Assembly (NCBI GenBank): GCA_005784505.1 | Contig: VCAZ01000187.1 | Span: forward strand, 15,001-79,000 | DNA length: 64,000 nt | Source: Bagarius yarrelli | Taxonomy: Eukaryota; Chordata; Actinopteri; Siluriformes; Sisoridae | Direction of reading: 5' to 3' | In this document: positions 1-12,200 of the stretch, one piece after another | How positions within the stretch are numbered: the stretch's first letter is position 1 | Layout of the letters: every line of letters starts with the position of its first letter | Notes under the pieces: generated by a model | Databases searched by the model: none | What the model was told of the DNA's origin: nothing | Seen by the model: the letters and a program-made list of their open reading frames with translations, nothing else | Program-made: the position numbers and the translations under genes

Positions 1-206
1 CGCGCTCTTCGCCCCCTGGCGGTTATGTGCTGAACCACAAGAGCTCCTGTTATGACCTTTGTACACACTTTCTCTGAAATCCTGACAGCTGCGAATGACA
101 AGCCAAGTGCATAATAAGACCAAACTACTGAGAACACTTCCCTGATCACAGAGTTTTGTGTGTATGATATAAGAAAGAGTCGATCTAATAAGAAAAAAAA
201 TAGCCT

Positions 207-535
207 GTGACATTCATTCATTCATCCATCCCTTCATTCATTCATTTTCTATACCCTCTATTTCGGGGTCACAGGGATCTGCTGGAGTCTATCCCAGCCG
301 TCTCTGAAAGGGTGAAATGCAGGAGGGGGACACCCTGGACAGGTTGCCAGTCCATCACAGGGCCACACTCACACTCACACCTACAGGCAATTTAGAATCA
401 TCAATCAATCTAACATACTAACAGTTTTTGGACTGTGGGAGGAAACCGGAGAACCCGGAGTAAAACCCACACAAGCACAGGGAGAACATGCAAACTCCAC
501 AAAGAAAGCCCCCTGCCTGGGATTCGAATCCAGAG
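207..535 (-). repeat. Family C SINE (DANA/Mermaid-like), head truncated
   Basis: The body reads GGTCACAGGGATCTGCTGGA, then GAGGGGGACACCCTGGACAGG, then TTTGGACTGTGGGAGGAAACC and AACATGCAAACTCCAC. The same order occurs at 3253-3556 and, reversed, at 32793-33119. The left end carries (CATT)n. Most of the tRNA-like head expected at the right end is missing. Confidence 0.85.
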
Positions 536-614
536 ACATAAGAAGATAAATAAACTTCTTTTGTAAATAACTTTAAAACTGAAAATTGTATTATTTTTAT
601 AAACACAATACAGA

Positions 615-985
615 ACAAATAAATCAATGTCAGAACATTCCTTCAACTTTCACTAACATTCCTTAAAAGTTGTATCACTCAAAGAATAAACTAATGTTCT
701 ATAATAATGATCGTGGAACATTTTCACAGCATTGTTAATGATTAATGTACGTTCCTGCGATGTTAAGAGAAAACGTTATTAGAACGGCATTTGTGGAACA
801 TTCTTAAAATATTTGTGCTTTATGAAAGTTCTTATAATGTTAAGAGACAACGTTCTTGAAACAGCAACCAGAAAATAACATTCCACCAACGTTAAGCAAA
901 CTTAATATTTTCACTGTTTTGGTTTCCAAATCCTAACAAAACATTTGAAAAACATTTTCAGAACATTACCTTGTTAGCTGGGTAA
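615..985. repeat. Dispersed repeat with internal AACGTT-containing units
   Basis: The unit ATGTTAAGAGAaAACGTT occurs near 758 and 836 with similar flanks, and GGAACATT / ACGTTC motifs recur throughout. This layout resembles internally repetitive fish non-autonomous elements. The family is not identified. Confidence 0.45.
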
Positions 986-1214
986 AAGTATGAGGATGAT
1001 GAAGTGTTGCCATCGGATTTTACTGTAGATGATAGAATAATGATACAGAAAAATAGATTGATTTCTTTTCTTTATCTTTATTATTTACATCTTTCATTAC
1101 CTTCGTCTCACTTTTAATGACGTGCCATACGTGATATACAGAATATCAGGATCCCTGATTAATGTCCTTTTAAAAAATGCAGCCTATTGGGTCAGTGACT
1201 GTAATTTGCCCCAA

Positions 1215-1218
<4 letters not shown>

Positions 1219-1252
<34 letters not shown>
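1219..1252. repeat. (GT)n microsatellite
   Basis: Uninterrupted GT dinucleotide run of 17 units. Confidence 0.97.
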
Positions 1253-1254
<2 letters not shown>

Positions 1255-1282
1255 ATTTATTTTGCCTTGCATTACTAAAGAA

Positions 1283-1890
1283 TGATTTATAGTTAGAAGA
1301 ACACTGATTGAAAATGTAATAATAATAATATAATAATAATAATAAATTAATAATATATAAATAAGTATATCATTTAATTAATAAATAATGTAAGATTTAT
1401 AATTAAACAAACACTAATTAAAATATAAAATAATAATAATAAAATAAAGGAATATATCAATATATATATAATATTAATATAAGAATAAAAGATTTATAAC
1501 TAAAAAAACTAATTAAAATATAATAATATTAATAATATATCATTTTATATAATATTTTAATATAATATCATTACTAGGATTATAATTAAAACAAACACTG
1601 ATTAAAATATAATAATAATAAAAAAATAAAGGAATATATCACTATATGTAATATTAATTATAAAGAATAAAATTTATAACTAAAAGAACACTAATTGAAA
1701 TATAATATTAATTATTATTATATTATTTATTATTAAAAGAATATATAAATATATAATTCTAAAGAAGTAAGATTTATAACTAAAAGAACAACTGATTAAA
1801 AATATAATGATAATAATAATAATAATAAAATAATAACAAATATATATAATATTAATAAACAATGATTTATCATTCAAAAAAGAATATATT
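1283..1890. repeat. AT-rich tandem array, about 95-base unit, 6-7 copies
   Basis: The phrase GATTTATAAYTAAAaRAACA, followed by ACTRATTAAAATATAATAAT and a TAA-rich tail, recurs at about 1284, 1394, 1491, 1578, 1671, 1771 and 1864. Spacing is 87-110 bases. Copies differ by TAA-repeat length and point changes. The region is more than 85 percent A+T. Confidence 0.8.
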
Positions 1891-2029
1891 AAAAAAATCT
1901 ATTAATAATAATAACAATGTAATAATTTAGTGTTTATTTAGTTGTATTTTGTTATGATCTTCTACTTCTTCTTCTTTTCTTAGTATATAATACCTAGTGC
2001 AAAAAAAACAGAATCGCTTCACTAATTAT

Positions 2030-2265
2030 AAAAGAGATTCCACTTTATTGTCATTGTTCATGATTAAAAAAAAGCAACGAAATGCAGTTAGCATCTAACC
2101 AGTAGTGCAAAGTAGTAGTGAAGTATAGACATATATAACTAAATAAATGTATAGATAGAAAGAGGGAGAGAGAGAGAGAGAGAGAGTAAATTTATATGCA
2201 TATAAATATGATTTCATTCTTAAATACAATATGATTATAGTTATTATGTTATGGTTACTTGTACC
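2030..2265 (-). repeat. Retroelement 3'-tail-like repeat with (AG)n
   Basis: The stretch TTCCACTTTATTGTCATTGT, followed by GCAACGAAATGCAGTTAGCA, resembles the common 3' end of fish LINE-type elements in reverse orientation. An (AG)n run lies at about 2167-2187. Confidence 0.5.
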
Positions 2266-2741
2266 CTTTGTTTGCAAGTAAAAGTCATCACAATCAGTTC
2301 ACATCAACTCAGTGATCAGTTATTATTTTATTGTCTTAAAAAGTTACACATTCCCCGAGGGGCGGGGAAATCATATACACTAAACACTGAACACCACGAC
2401 TACACAAGAAGGGACTTTTCAATATTACAGGCTTTAGAAAAAAAACATCCCTCTCTGAAGTTATTATACTGAATATGACAGATAAACATCTCTTACAGCT
2501 GGACGTGACGTCACAATGAGGAACGATGTCTTTCGAGAAGCAAAGAAATCCATCCTGGTAAAGGAAGACGTCTCATGGACTATCCACATTTCATAAGAAA
2601 AAGATGTTCAGTATTAAACACTGCATCCGTCACGGATCACTCGTCTGTTCGTTGGTCTTTCTTTACAGCCGTTACACATCAGGCATTTAGTGCAAACTTT
2701 CGCCATTATTCTCTCCATCATCTTAGGAAAGTCACGCTTTA

Positions 2742-2808
2742 GTGTGTGTGTGTGTGTGTGTGTGGAAGCAGACTACAGAGTGTTCTCATCTATCTGACAC
2801 ACATGGTG

Positions 2809-2880
<72 letters not shown>
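2742..2880. repeat. (GT)n at 2742-2763 and (AT)n at 2811-2880
   Basis: A GT run is followed about 45 bases later by a nearly pure AT tract broken once by a G. The AT tract is self-complementary and prone to length error in assembly. Confidence 0.95.
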
Positions 2881-2884
<4 letters not shown>

Positions 2885-3194
2885 GTTATTTTCCCCATTA
2901 TTTCCCATTTTATAGCAGTGCTCAGGATGGATGTGGGATTAAAAAAGAATAAATAATATTTTGATACTACGCAGAAACTTTGGGTAGGTTTGGTGCAGAT
3001 GATTATTTTATGACTGGTAGATAGTGTGAATTATGTGAACAATAAATAAATAAATATATAAAATAACAGTTCAGCTCGAATAAAGGTCAGTAGAACAGGG
3101 TTTTTTTTCCTTTAGTTTAGCCTTAATAAATCAGATCAGACTTGTTCAATAAATATACACAGAATTTCAAAAAATTGGTCACCTGAATTTTTTA

Positions 3195-3252
3195 AGAAGC
3201 AGTTTTGAGACATTGTCTACTCTTATAAGTGCTTTACAAATAAAACTGAATT
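3195..3252 (+). repeat. Fragment of retroelement 3' tail joined to a SINE
   Basis: The words GAGACATTGTCTACTCTTAT and AAGTGCTTTACAAATAAAACTG match the tail also seen at 31190-31395 and 48075-48248. It abuts the Family C SINE beginning at 3253. Confidence 0.5.
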
Positions 3253-3556
3253 AAATTCATTTATCTTCTACACCCGCTTATTCCCTAATTCCGGGTCACA
3301 GGGATCTGCTGGAGTCTATCCCAGCCGTCTCTAAAAGGGCGAAAGGCAGGAGGGGGACACCCTGGACAGGTCGCCGGTCCATCACAGGGACACACACATA
3401 CTCACTCACTCCTATGGACAATTTAAAATCACCACCAATCAAGGAAACCGGAGTAAACCCACACAAGCACGCAGAAAGACCCCTGTACAGGAATCGAACC
3501 CGGAACCTTCTTGCTGTGAGGCAACAGTGCTAACCACTAAGCCACCGTGCTGCCCC
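3253..3556 (-). repeat. Family C SINE with intact tRNA-like head
   Basis: On the minus strand this starts GGGGCAGCACGGTGGCTTAG, then TGGTTAGCACTGTTGCCTCA, with a B-box-like GGTTCGATTCC. The SINE body follows and ends in a TTCATTTATCTTC-type tail. It is the most complete copy of this family in the window, although the part around 3435 is shorter than in the other copies. Confidence 0.88.
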
Positions 3557-4212
3557 CTGAAGTAAGTTAATAACAAAACTAAAACTAGAAGCTGCTGAAA
3601 GGTTTTGAAACTTCCATCTTCAACTGTTTGCCTAATATTTTTAAAGTACACATGTTAAAAATAATCATACGGGATGGAAAACACTTGAGCAGCAGCGTAG
3701 CTCTGATTGATTTGTGTATTTTATTTGTATTACTGTTTTGAATCTGATTTTTAAAAGGCAAGCAAACATCCCCGAAATATGTACTGTGAATAATTTTACA
3801 TTTTTATATGATTAAAATCGCTTTTTTTCCCCCCAGACCATCACGTAGACTAATCAGCCTTACAATTAATCTAATTAAGCTTCGGTTAAGACAAATCAAG
3901 ACTAAATGAAAACTGTACCTTTTTTGTAACGCTGACGTAACTGTTTATAAAGGATGAAATTAAAATATTAATGTTCATTTCAAGCAGTTAGATTGAAAAT
4001 CAAGACCTTATGTCTAATATTAAAAAAAAGGTTGTCAAGCTGTTATACAATCGGAGAGTAAATGATGAGAAAAATGTTTTTTAAACACAAACGTTATGTA
4101 ACTGGAATTGGGGAGGGGGCTGAAAAACAAATATATTGGATATGTAAAATCTTTTCCCTTGCATGTATACATTCACCTGATGCTCCGCTAGCCTGCAATT
4201 TATACCTTCAGC

Positions 4213-4932
4213 CGGGTTACACTGTGCAATTTTTAATAGTCTTTTGCGATTTATGCTTGTCAATCTGTACATTTACATTTACAGCATTTGGGGGACCACC
4301 CTTATCCAGAGCGACTAACATTTATCTCTATTATACAACTGAGGGTTAAGGGCTTTGTTTAGGGGCCCAACAGTGGTAACTATGTGGTGCTGGGAATCAA
4401 ACCCCTGATCCTCCAATTAGCAGTCCAACACTTTAACCACTACGCTCGGAATCCCTGTGTCACACTGTAGGATCTCATAATATCAGACTGTACGACAGTC
4501 AATATGCGCCAAAAATGGACACAGAAAAATACTCGTTTAGAGTTTTACATCGTCAATTTGTGACACGTTCCGTGACCTGCGTTCTCTTGCTAAATGGTAG
4601 CTAGCAGCAAAGGAAAACAATCTGTAGCGGTAATTTTACTCATGACATAAATCAATAAGTTTGTCTTCCTACTGTTCTGTCCACACAAGATAGTTTGAAG
4701 TTGTTGATTCGACGGTCGTTGTAGGAGAAGTCACACTGGAGAAAAGTGTGTAAAATCAGCTAAAACTGCCAGAATTTAATCGAATGGGAAAAAATCTGAT
4801 CAAAACAGCTGTTCATCGTCTGTCGGTGAACACGTCAAACTAGCGAACAAAGACAAGAGTTTTCAGCGTAGGGCTAATGGAGTCATTTAGGAATTTGTCT
4901 CAGACAAAAATCATGTCCACAGTGTAAGCCCG
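4213..4932. mobile_element. Non-autonomous DNA transposon carrying a nested SINE
   Basis: The ends CGGGTTACACTGTGCAATTTTT (left, 4213) and the complement of ATGTCCACAGTGTAAGCCCG (right, 4932) form imperfect terminal inverted repeats. The interior (GTAGCTAGCAGC, then AACACGTCAAACTAGCGAAC, then CAAAGACAAGAG) matches a second copy at 19745-20190. That copy is continuous where this one is split by a SINE at 4266-4455. No transposase frame is present. Confidence 0.6.
4266..4455 (-). repeat. Family A tRNA-derived SINE, nested in a DNA transposon
   Basis: Family A is the commonest repeat here. Read in its own direction it has a tRNA-like head (GTGGTAGCGCAGTGGTTAAG with A box, later GGGGTTCGATTCCCAGC with B box), a middle GGCCCCTGAGCAAGGCCCTT and a tail TCTGGATAAGGGCGTCTGCC, then AAATGCTGTAAATGTAAATG. 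This copy is nearly full length with some head decay. Confidence 0.85.
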
Positions 4933-5373
4933 ACTTTAGGTAACGAAGGTTAACAGTGCGTCATACAGTATCAGCAACCCATTTTCACATGAGGTACTGA
5001 ACAACTCGACATTGTTAGCTACTTCACTACAAAGGAACATCAAACATGGCTCTGCTGATCGAATGCCATTGGATTTTTACAAAATTTGTAGAAAAAGCTG
5101 AAGTGAAACCAAATTAAACAGAAAATGTAAGAAATGATGTCATATCGCTACTCAAACCAGATAATTAAAGAGTCCTTTCAAATCTGTGAGCACAAATAGT
5201 CGCACATTGGATTTCTAGCACCTTCACCATCTGCCTCAGCATGACAAGCACCCACAGCTCAGTTACAGTTCGCAAACTGTTAACTGTGGGGTTCAACCAT
5301 ACGGAAGAAACACAATTCATGTCACTATTAAAGTATCGTACATTGTACAAGTGTAGAGGTAGTAATATGTGTG

Positions 5374-5400
5374 TACGGTGTGTGTGTGTGTGTGTGTGTT
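5374..5400. repeat. (GT)n microsatellite
   Basis: Short GT run in the 3' flank of stox2. Confidence 0.9.
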
Positions 5401-6058
5401 TTCTGTCTTCCGTCTTGTTTAGTAGTTCAGAGCACCTAGTTTGAATAGAAAACTGAACAGGAAAAACAGCTGGTGGGGAGCATCCAGCTTTCTGTCCCAG
5501 GTACAGAGCCGGGAGAAGAATAGCACCTGTTGTATCAAAATTTGTATGAACGTGTTACCTTTTTTTTAATCCAATGGATGCTTAATGCATACGTATGAAA
5601 ATATTTTTTGTTTGTTTTTTTTCCCATATGGTCACAATTCAGTTATAAACAGAAACCAAAAAGAAGTTCAAGGCGTCGGAGTCAGACTGAGATCCGGACT
5701 GTGGGATCGTAAATGGGCGCTCCAAAGCAGGTGCGCATCTCAAACGATCTCCGATCTCAGTCTTTACGGAACCAAATATGGAACTACGATTGACCTGAGT
5801 GTAGAGAACCAACACTGAACAGGGCGGATAGCGAGTCATCTGAGGCGAATCTGCAAAGGTTACGGAGACCCGTAGTTTCTTCGATCGACAAATTGTGGGA
5901 GAAGTTCCATACAACAAACAGCAGTCAAGATGAAGTGTGTGTTTTTTAACCAATCCCAAGTTACCTAAAAATAACATTTAATGTGTGTTTTTAATTCATA
6001 TAACACTGCTTCAGTGCATTTAACAGGTCTGGCTTTCCTCCATACTCCAGCTCCTCGT

Positions 6059-6248
6059 TTACACACTGGTAATAGAGGCCTGTTTCTCTGGACGGGCAGC
6101 AGGTGGCTCAGGAACAGGCCGGAAAGGAGGGACGTGGTACGGAGGCGGGGGTCTCTTGCCACCCATGTGCCTGGGACTCAAAGCCATGTTCTGCCGCCGG
6201 TTATTGTCCACGTTGCTCGAGGTGTTGGAAGCAAGGCTCTCGCGAGTG
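6059..6248 (-). CDS. stox2: stox2 coding exon 4 (proline-rich C-terminus, stop codon)
   Basis: This is the last coding exon, completing Arg859 and encoding residues 860-921. It starts TRESLASNTSSNVDNNRRQN, followed by ALSPRHMGG, a Pro-rich run with PPPPY (892-896), and the end EKQASITSV before TAA at 6061-6059. A long CT-rich tract ending CTCCAG sits just above 6248 and gives a strong acceptor. The TRESLASNTSS start and the QAS-I/V-TSV end match STOX2. The C-terminal ITSV fits a class I PDZ ligand. The 3' UTR continues to lower coordinates; ATTAAA-type signals occur at 5982-5977 and an AATAAA at 3725-3720, but the true cleavage site cannot be chosen from sequence alone. Confidence 0.93.
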
Positions 6249-9200
6249 CTGGAGCCCAGAGAGAGAAAAAGAGAAAGAAGGGAAAAAAGGAGAGAAAGCA
6301 GAAGGTGTTACGGTGGAGCAAAGATGACGGGGGTTAAATAGTAACAGAGTGATAACAGTCAGCTGTAAGAAATCAAAAGGAAAAAGAATAGAAATGGAGC
6401 CAGTATCATGATCGCACATTAAAGATAAGGAAAGAATTTAAGAAAAGTGAGTCTGAGTCATTTAGGCGTCTCGTGGAGGTATTGTGTGATATGATGAAGT
6501 AGCTGCAGTCATCTGGATGCAAGTCAAGGTGGTGACAATGGACAAAACAATGCACTGATTATGCATTAGGTCTAAATTTGATTTATTCTACATTTAAAGG
6601 ATTTTGCTAAATTGCCCACATCTATAAAAACTCAAATTCACATGACTTAATATTGTTATTAACATTTATTTACATTCAGCAACGGATTTGTGATAGAAAA
6701 GTAGATACAAGTCACAATGCAGTAACACACAGTTTACAAACCTCACAAAAACCCCACATTCCATTTTTGATCCTTAACGTTTCAGTTTTGTGCTGTTTAT
6801 TTCGCTTAAACTGTGCAGCTTTCTAAAATCTGTAGATGTTTAGAAGAAGCTATCAAAACATTATTACGCTCCACAGATTAACTTGATTTAGACTGTGACA
6901 GTGTGGTGCTGGGAATCAAACCCTGATCTTCCAATTAGCAGTCCAACACCTTAACCACTGCGCTACCACTTCCCCATTGAGCTACTACTACAGCCACGCA
7001 GCATCTGAGAGAGTCGCCAACATGTCTCCAATACCCATAAAATATTTGGTAAGATAAATATCTGGACCTGTTTGAGGGAGTTATAGCCCACAATATTAGC
7101 AAGCATGGCTCCTCTGTCTATTTGGACCCGAGAAATGAAAAAAAAATCAGTGCACAGACTATTTGTATCGCAAACTTCTTACAGGCTACCATTAACTCAA
7201 TTACCTTCCCAGTGTTGCGTTATTTTGTACATAGTTTGTAAAGCAGACAAAGTTGTTGGCGATTCTTCCTGTTATCGAGTCATGCAGTGTGTAACCTCCT
7301 GTCACCGATCCATTGTGCAATGTAAATACAGCAGCAACCGAATGTTACGCCAAATCGTCATGCTTTTGGAAAACACAGATGGTCTGGTTACTAAAATTGT
7401 GCAAGGGAAACGCAGCAAATGCTGTTTCTTGTGGTTAAATTAGACTTGTTTAACATCACTGACTAAATGGTGGCTCAAATGGTTAAGGCGCTAAGTTGCT
7501 GATCTGAAGACCAGAAACACCTGGGGGCAAGCCAACCACTGTTGGGTCCTTGAGCAAGACCCTTAACCCTTCCTGCTCCAGGGGCGCTGTATCATCTCTG
7601 ACCCCAACTTACTAAGATGGGATATGTGTAAAACACTGCATTTCATTGGTTCTGTACATGTACCTTGCACAATGAAGTTGAATATTTATTAAATGACTTT
7701 GGTTTAAGGTTTAAATATTTTCGCGCTCAGGGCTGAGTTTCTTACAGTAAGTCACTTTCTGCTTGCTTTCCAGCTCCCCCTGCCCTACCTACTGCTTCAG
7801 GTGTGTTATTGGGTAGGAGATAACAGATCAGCGGGTCTTCCACCACTTCACCTTCATCTGAAATAGTATCTTCCAACTTTTGATTGACTGAACAAAGCGG
7901 GTAATCAGCATTAGGTAGGGTAAGGGGTTGCAAGAAGAAGAACATGGGTTACTCAGACTGGTTCACGCTGCGATGTAACGATGTAGGTCATGTGACAATA
8001 GTCTGAATTATACTATATAACAAATGTATTTACTTTATATCATAATTATAATATATAGAATATACTTTTTAACAGTAAATTTATTCCAACACAGAACTAA
8101 GAAGTGATTTCAGATTTGCAGAATCAAAACAGGGTACTAACAGAAATGGATGCATTTGCATTTGTACAGTATGTCCCCGGCCCTGTTTTTACTTGGTTAT
8201 TTGGGAATTATAATAAAAACAAAGCTTTAGGATGCATTTTAAAACATTTACTTTTACAGCATTTGGCAAACGCCCTTATACAGAGTGACTTACATTTATC
8301 TCTTTTATGCAACTGAGCAATTAGGGGTTAAGGGCCTTGCTCGGAAGCCCAGTAATAGATCATACAAACTTTGATCTACCAATTAGAAGGTTAACACCTT
8401 AACCATTGCACTACCACTTTCCAGTCATGCAGTCTGAAAACAACGGTGATCAGATTACTAAAAAACATGCAATGGAAACTTGGCATAAGTTATTCCTTCA
8501 CTGTGATTCAATTGCACTAAACTGAACTTAACTAAACTAACTTAAATGAGATTTAAACCCTAGCACAACACATCAGGAAGTCAAAGAAGTCAGCATTTTG
8601 GTGAGCTGAATGAAATAAATAACAAATAAATACATAAATAAACAACAAAAGTTTCTTTCCCCAGACAGTTTACCTCATAAACACGTAAATGCTCTCCCTA
8701 TTGTTCAATAAAAAAAATTATAATATATGCACTGCAATTCCACTATTACTACCTAAATCCGTACTTTTTCCTATGCAATATTTCTATTTCTTATATAAAA
8801 TGTGCAATAACCTTTATTCTCTTTTGTTTGCTCTTCATTTTACTTAAAAATGTGCAACTGGAAGCTTCTGTCACCAAAACACATTCCTTGTAGGTGCAAA
8901 CCTACTTGGCAATAAAACTCTTCCTGGTTCTGATTCTGGTTCAGAAGGGAATAAAATTTTAAGGGGAAATTCAACAAACAAGGAACATCACTAAGTGCTG
9001 GTTTTGCCGTGTGCAGATTTGCACATTTACTGATTTCTCAGTAACTCATTAGAGGCACTTTACATGATCAAGATGCATAAAACGACCAGATGTATACACA
9101 GACCCATCAACTAAACCAATATAAAAATCTTTATTTATCTTGATTAGATTTTTACATGGTTTTTGGCTATGAGATAAAGTTTTCTCAAAGGTTTTTATAA

Positions 9201-12200
9201 GGTTTCTCCAACGAACCTATAATTAGCAAATTTCTTTTACCAGTTTTCCCTCCAGAAACCGAGGAATTAGTGCTTTTTCCCCAGAAGAAAAATAGGGCTG
9301 TTGGGATTTTAGACACAACAAGCTACAAGATTTGTTTCACGATCTGGAAATGTTCAAGGAAGAAAAAAAAGCCCCACTAAGAACCACACCAAAGGAGTTA
9401 CGATAACAAAGCACGACTTAAGAGTGAGAGCTTGTGTCTCTAATCGAACCTTCCTCCACCTGGAATCAATTGGTGCGGTTTGACTTGAGCACATCTATGT
9501 ATTAAACAAAAGAGAAGAAAAAATAAGAAAATTGAAAGAGCATGAGGTTTTTATTCAAAACTATGCTCTGTAATTCAGCTCAACTGCCAATCACATCCTA
9601 AACCGGCTGGAAAGTTTGATGACGGAGGTCGAATGCTATAATGGCTTTAATTGCTCGTTTTGTATACAGTGTGAGTGTGGGGATTCCAAACGAGCCTCAC
9701 TTTTTCCACAGTTTGGTGTCCGTTTGCTGGCGCTAAAAGAAAAAAAAAAAAACAACAAAAAAAAAAAATAGATGTGGAAAAAGCAGCTATATTCATAACG
9801 TTGAATTGAAAAAATCCTCTAAATTTTGTTAAATGTAGTAAATTGAGTTTGAATTTTTCAGCCCTTTTTTGTTTTTTGGGATTTTTTTTTTAGTTAAGTC
9901 TTTAAATAGAAAGAAATGCAAGGTGACTGACACACACACATACACACACACACATCCACACACACACACAGAGACACAACTGGGGGAATAAATACAGCAA
10001 ACAAGACAACATGAAAAACACAGCTTTTTTTAATTCATAAAAACAATTCACATAATTAAGAAAAAAAAAACACATACAGGGCACATTGTTGCTTCCGTAA
10101 ATGTGTGAAACATTAATCCACTTCCAGTATCCGAACTCTGATATTCCTAATCGCTGATGTAATCCAATCAAACATACGGCTGTTTACCATTAGAAAAGAT
10201 TTTCATCCTAAAAAGACGCATATAGTGTACCTTTAAATTTCCCAGAAAAAGGCTTAAACTGCCCAAAATTATGCTTTATCGACCGTTAAACAAGTACGTT
10301 CTTATAGTATGGTTACGGATAATATGAATAAAATTAGGATGTACTGCATCCGCCATTTTGATATTGACACATGACATGCGACATCACAGCAGTGCGAATT
10401 TAAAGTTGGATAGAGTTTAACTGTAAATGATGTTAAACTAATGGAAATTAACTACAAGAAACAATGTTTTTTAATTCAAACACTACTTTAAGCTACTTAA
10501 AGCACTTAAAAAGTATCTCCCATGGCCTCATGGGATAGTTAAGTGTCTATCTTATGTATACTTCAAAACCCGGGTGGATTAGTAGGTCATCCAGGAACTT
10601 TTTCTTACTGTAATTTACATACTAAGGATTTGGACAGACTAGTCGTCTGGCATACTCAGTTTCGCACACTACACAGTATGAAAGTACGGGATTTCGGATA
10701 GGGTCTGTGTTTCCTTTTTAAAACAGGATGTCAGAGTGATGTTGCTTGATATTTAACCGAATAGCAAATCCACAACACCCTGCCGGATCAAAACAATCCA
10801 CATGGTAGCTTGGTAAAATAATAAAGAGAGGATTCTGTAAAAATATCTCAACTTACCAAATTTTAACCGAATCAATATTCGCAACTAAGATTTTGTAGTT
10901 GTTTTTGGCAGTGACATCCAGCCAAAAATGCACCAACCAAATCATGTATTACAGCGGTTTTAAACTTGGATAGCTATCAGATTAACAGGGGCATGAATTC
11001 AAAAACCATTTTTCATTAGTTGATGTTAACGGTGAAGATCTGAAACTCTAATTTGAATTTAGCTTAATGCGTTTTCCATCCAACGAAATGACCAGTCCTT
11101 TACCGGGAATCTTTTTTAAAGGTACACTACATCAATAAAGCAAATGCAGAAAATATACCACTTGATAGACCACAGCAAATTCCTAGACTTTTGTTACGTC
11201 AGCAATTTTTTTGTACCATTGGCTCATGAATGAAAAATCTAGACATGCTAGCAAATGCAAGTCAATTAGCAATCCTGGCTGTTTTTCTGTTTTTGTAGCA
11301 TATATATTACATTCCAACTAGTTTTTCTGGCTTGAATTTAAGAACAACTATTGGCTTGTTATGTGGAAATGTCAAAAGAATGAACAGCTGTAATTTGACA
11401 GCTTTCAGACATCAAGGAAGCAGTGCCACAAATTAAATGAATGTACTATTGGGACTGAAGGGCAAAGACACAAACATTCAGTGTTGCACCATGTGTTCAG
11501 GGCATCAACTTAATACTGCACCAGAATTCATGACCATTAGTGCAAGGTTTATAAAATTTAGTCCATTGTAGACTTTTTAAGCTGTTTTAAAAGTAGAAAC
11601 TGGTTTAGGGGACACTTTAAGACTTTTAGGACATACAAATTCAGACATTAGAGATGTTTATGTAGAGTAAAATACTATTCCTTTCGCCAATGTGAACTGT
11701 AATATTTAGTTTTTGCCTGCAAGAGCACATAATGCAACCAAACCACAATGAAAAAAATATATGAATAGCACTCGGTGTACACCCAGACAACAGCCATCAA
11801 TGGTACAGTAAAACTTACTACAACTTAGTAAAACAATAAAAAAAAAAATGTAAACAAAACACAAAATTAAACACAAATAATTATTTTAGATATAAAGTGT
11901 AAACACTTCCAAAACAAATCTAGTGGAGGTATAGATGTCGTACCTAATAGAAAAAAGGTTATGCAGGTCATGTGATCTAACAATTCAAATAAACTTAGAC
12001 ATTTACACTACGACATTACATTTGTGATAGGTTTATATTTTATTTGTTTCTTTGTGAAAAAGTGTGCTCTGGTTTACAAAGTTAGCTAACTAGAATGATG
12101 AAAAACAGCTGGATTAACAACCGCAAAAAACTGCTATACTATATATGTAAAAATGCTAGTGACAGTAGAGCTGGATCTTTTTTTCATTGTTACTTAATAT

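Larger units (their letters stand above)
1..6058. other. 3' flank of stox2, including its 3' UTR
   Basis: The portion just below 6059 is the 3' UTR on the minus strand, of unknown length. The rest consists of repeats: SINEs at 207-535 and 3253-3556, an AT-rich tandem array at 1283-1890, an (AT)n tract at 2811-2880 and a transposon with nested SINE at 4213-4932. In other vertebrates ENPP6 lies beyond the 3' end of STOX2; no ENPP6-like exon is visible here. Confidence 0.6.

Noticed and set aside
5639..5977. 112-codon open frame on the minus strand just below stox2 exon 4
   Set aside because: It lies in the 3' UTR region, has no family resemblance and no splice link to the gene.
1..6058. ENPP6 exons expected beyond the 3' end from tetrapod gene order
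   Set aside because: No ENPP6-like peptide seen in any frame; the neighbour may lie outside the window or the order may differ.
7105..7443. 112-codon open frame on the plus strand in intron 3
   Set aside because: No recognisable domain; composition looks like random AT-rich sequence ending near a SINE.
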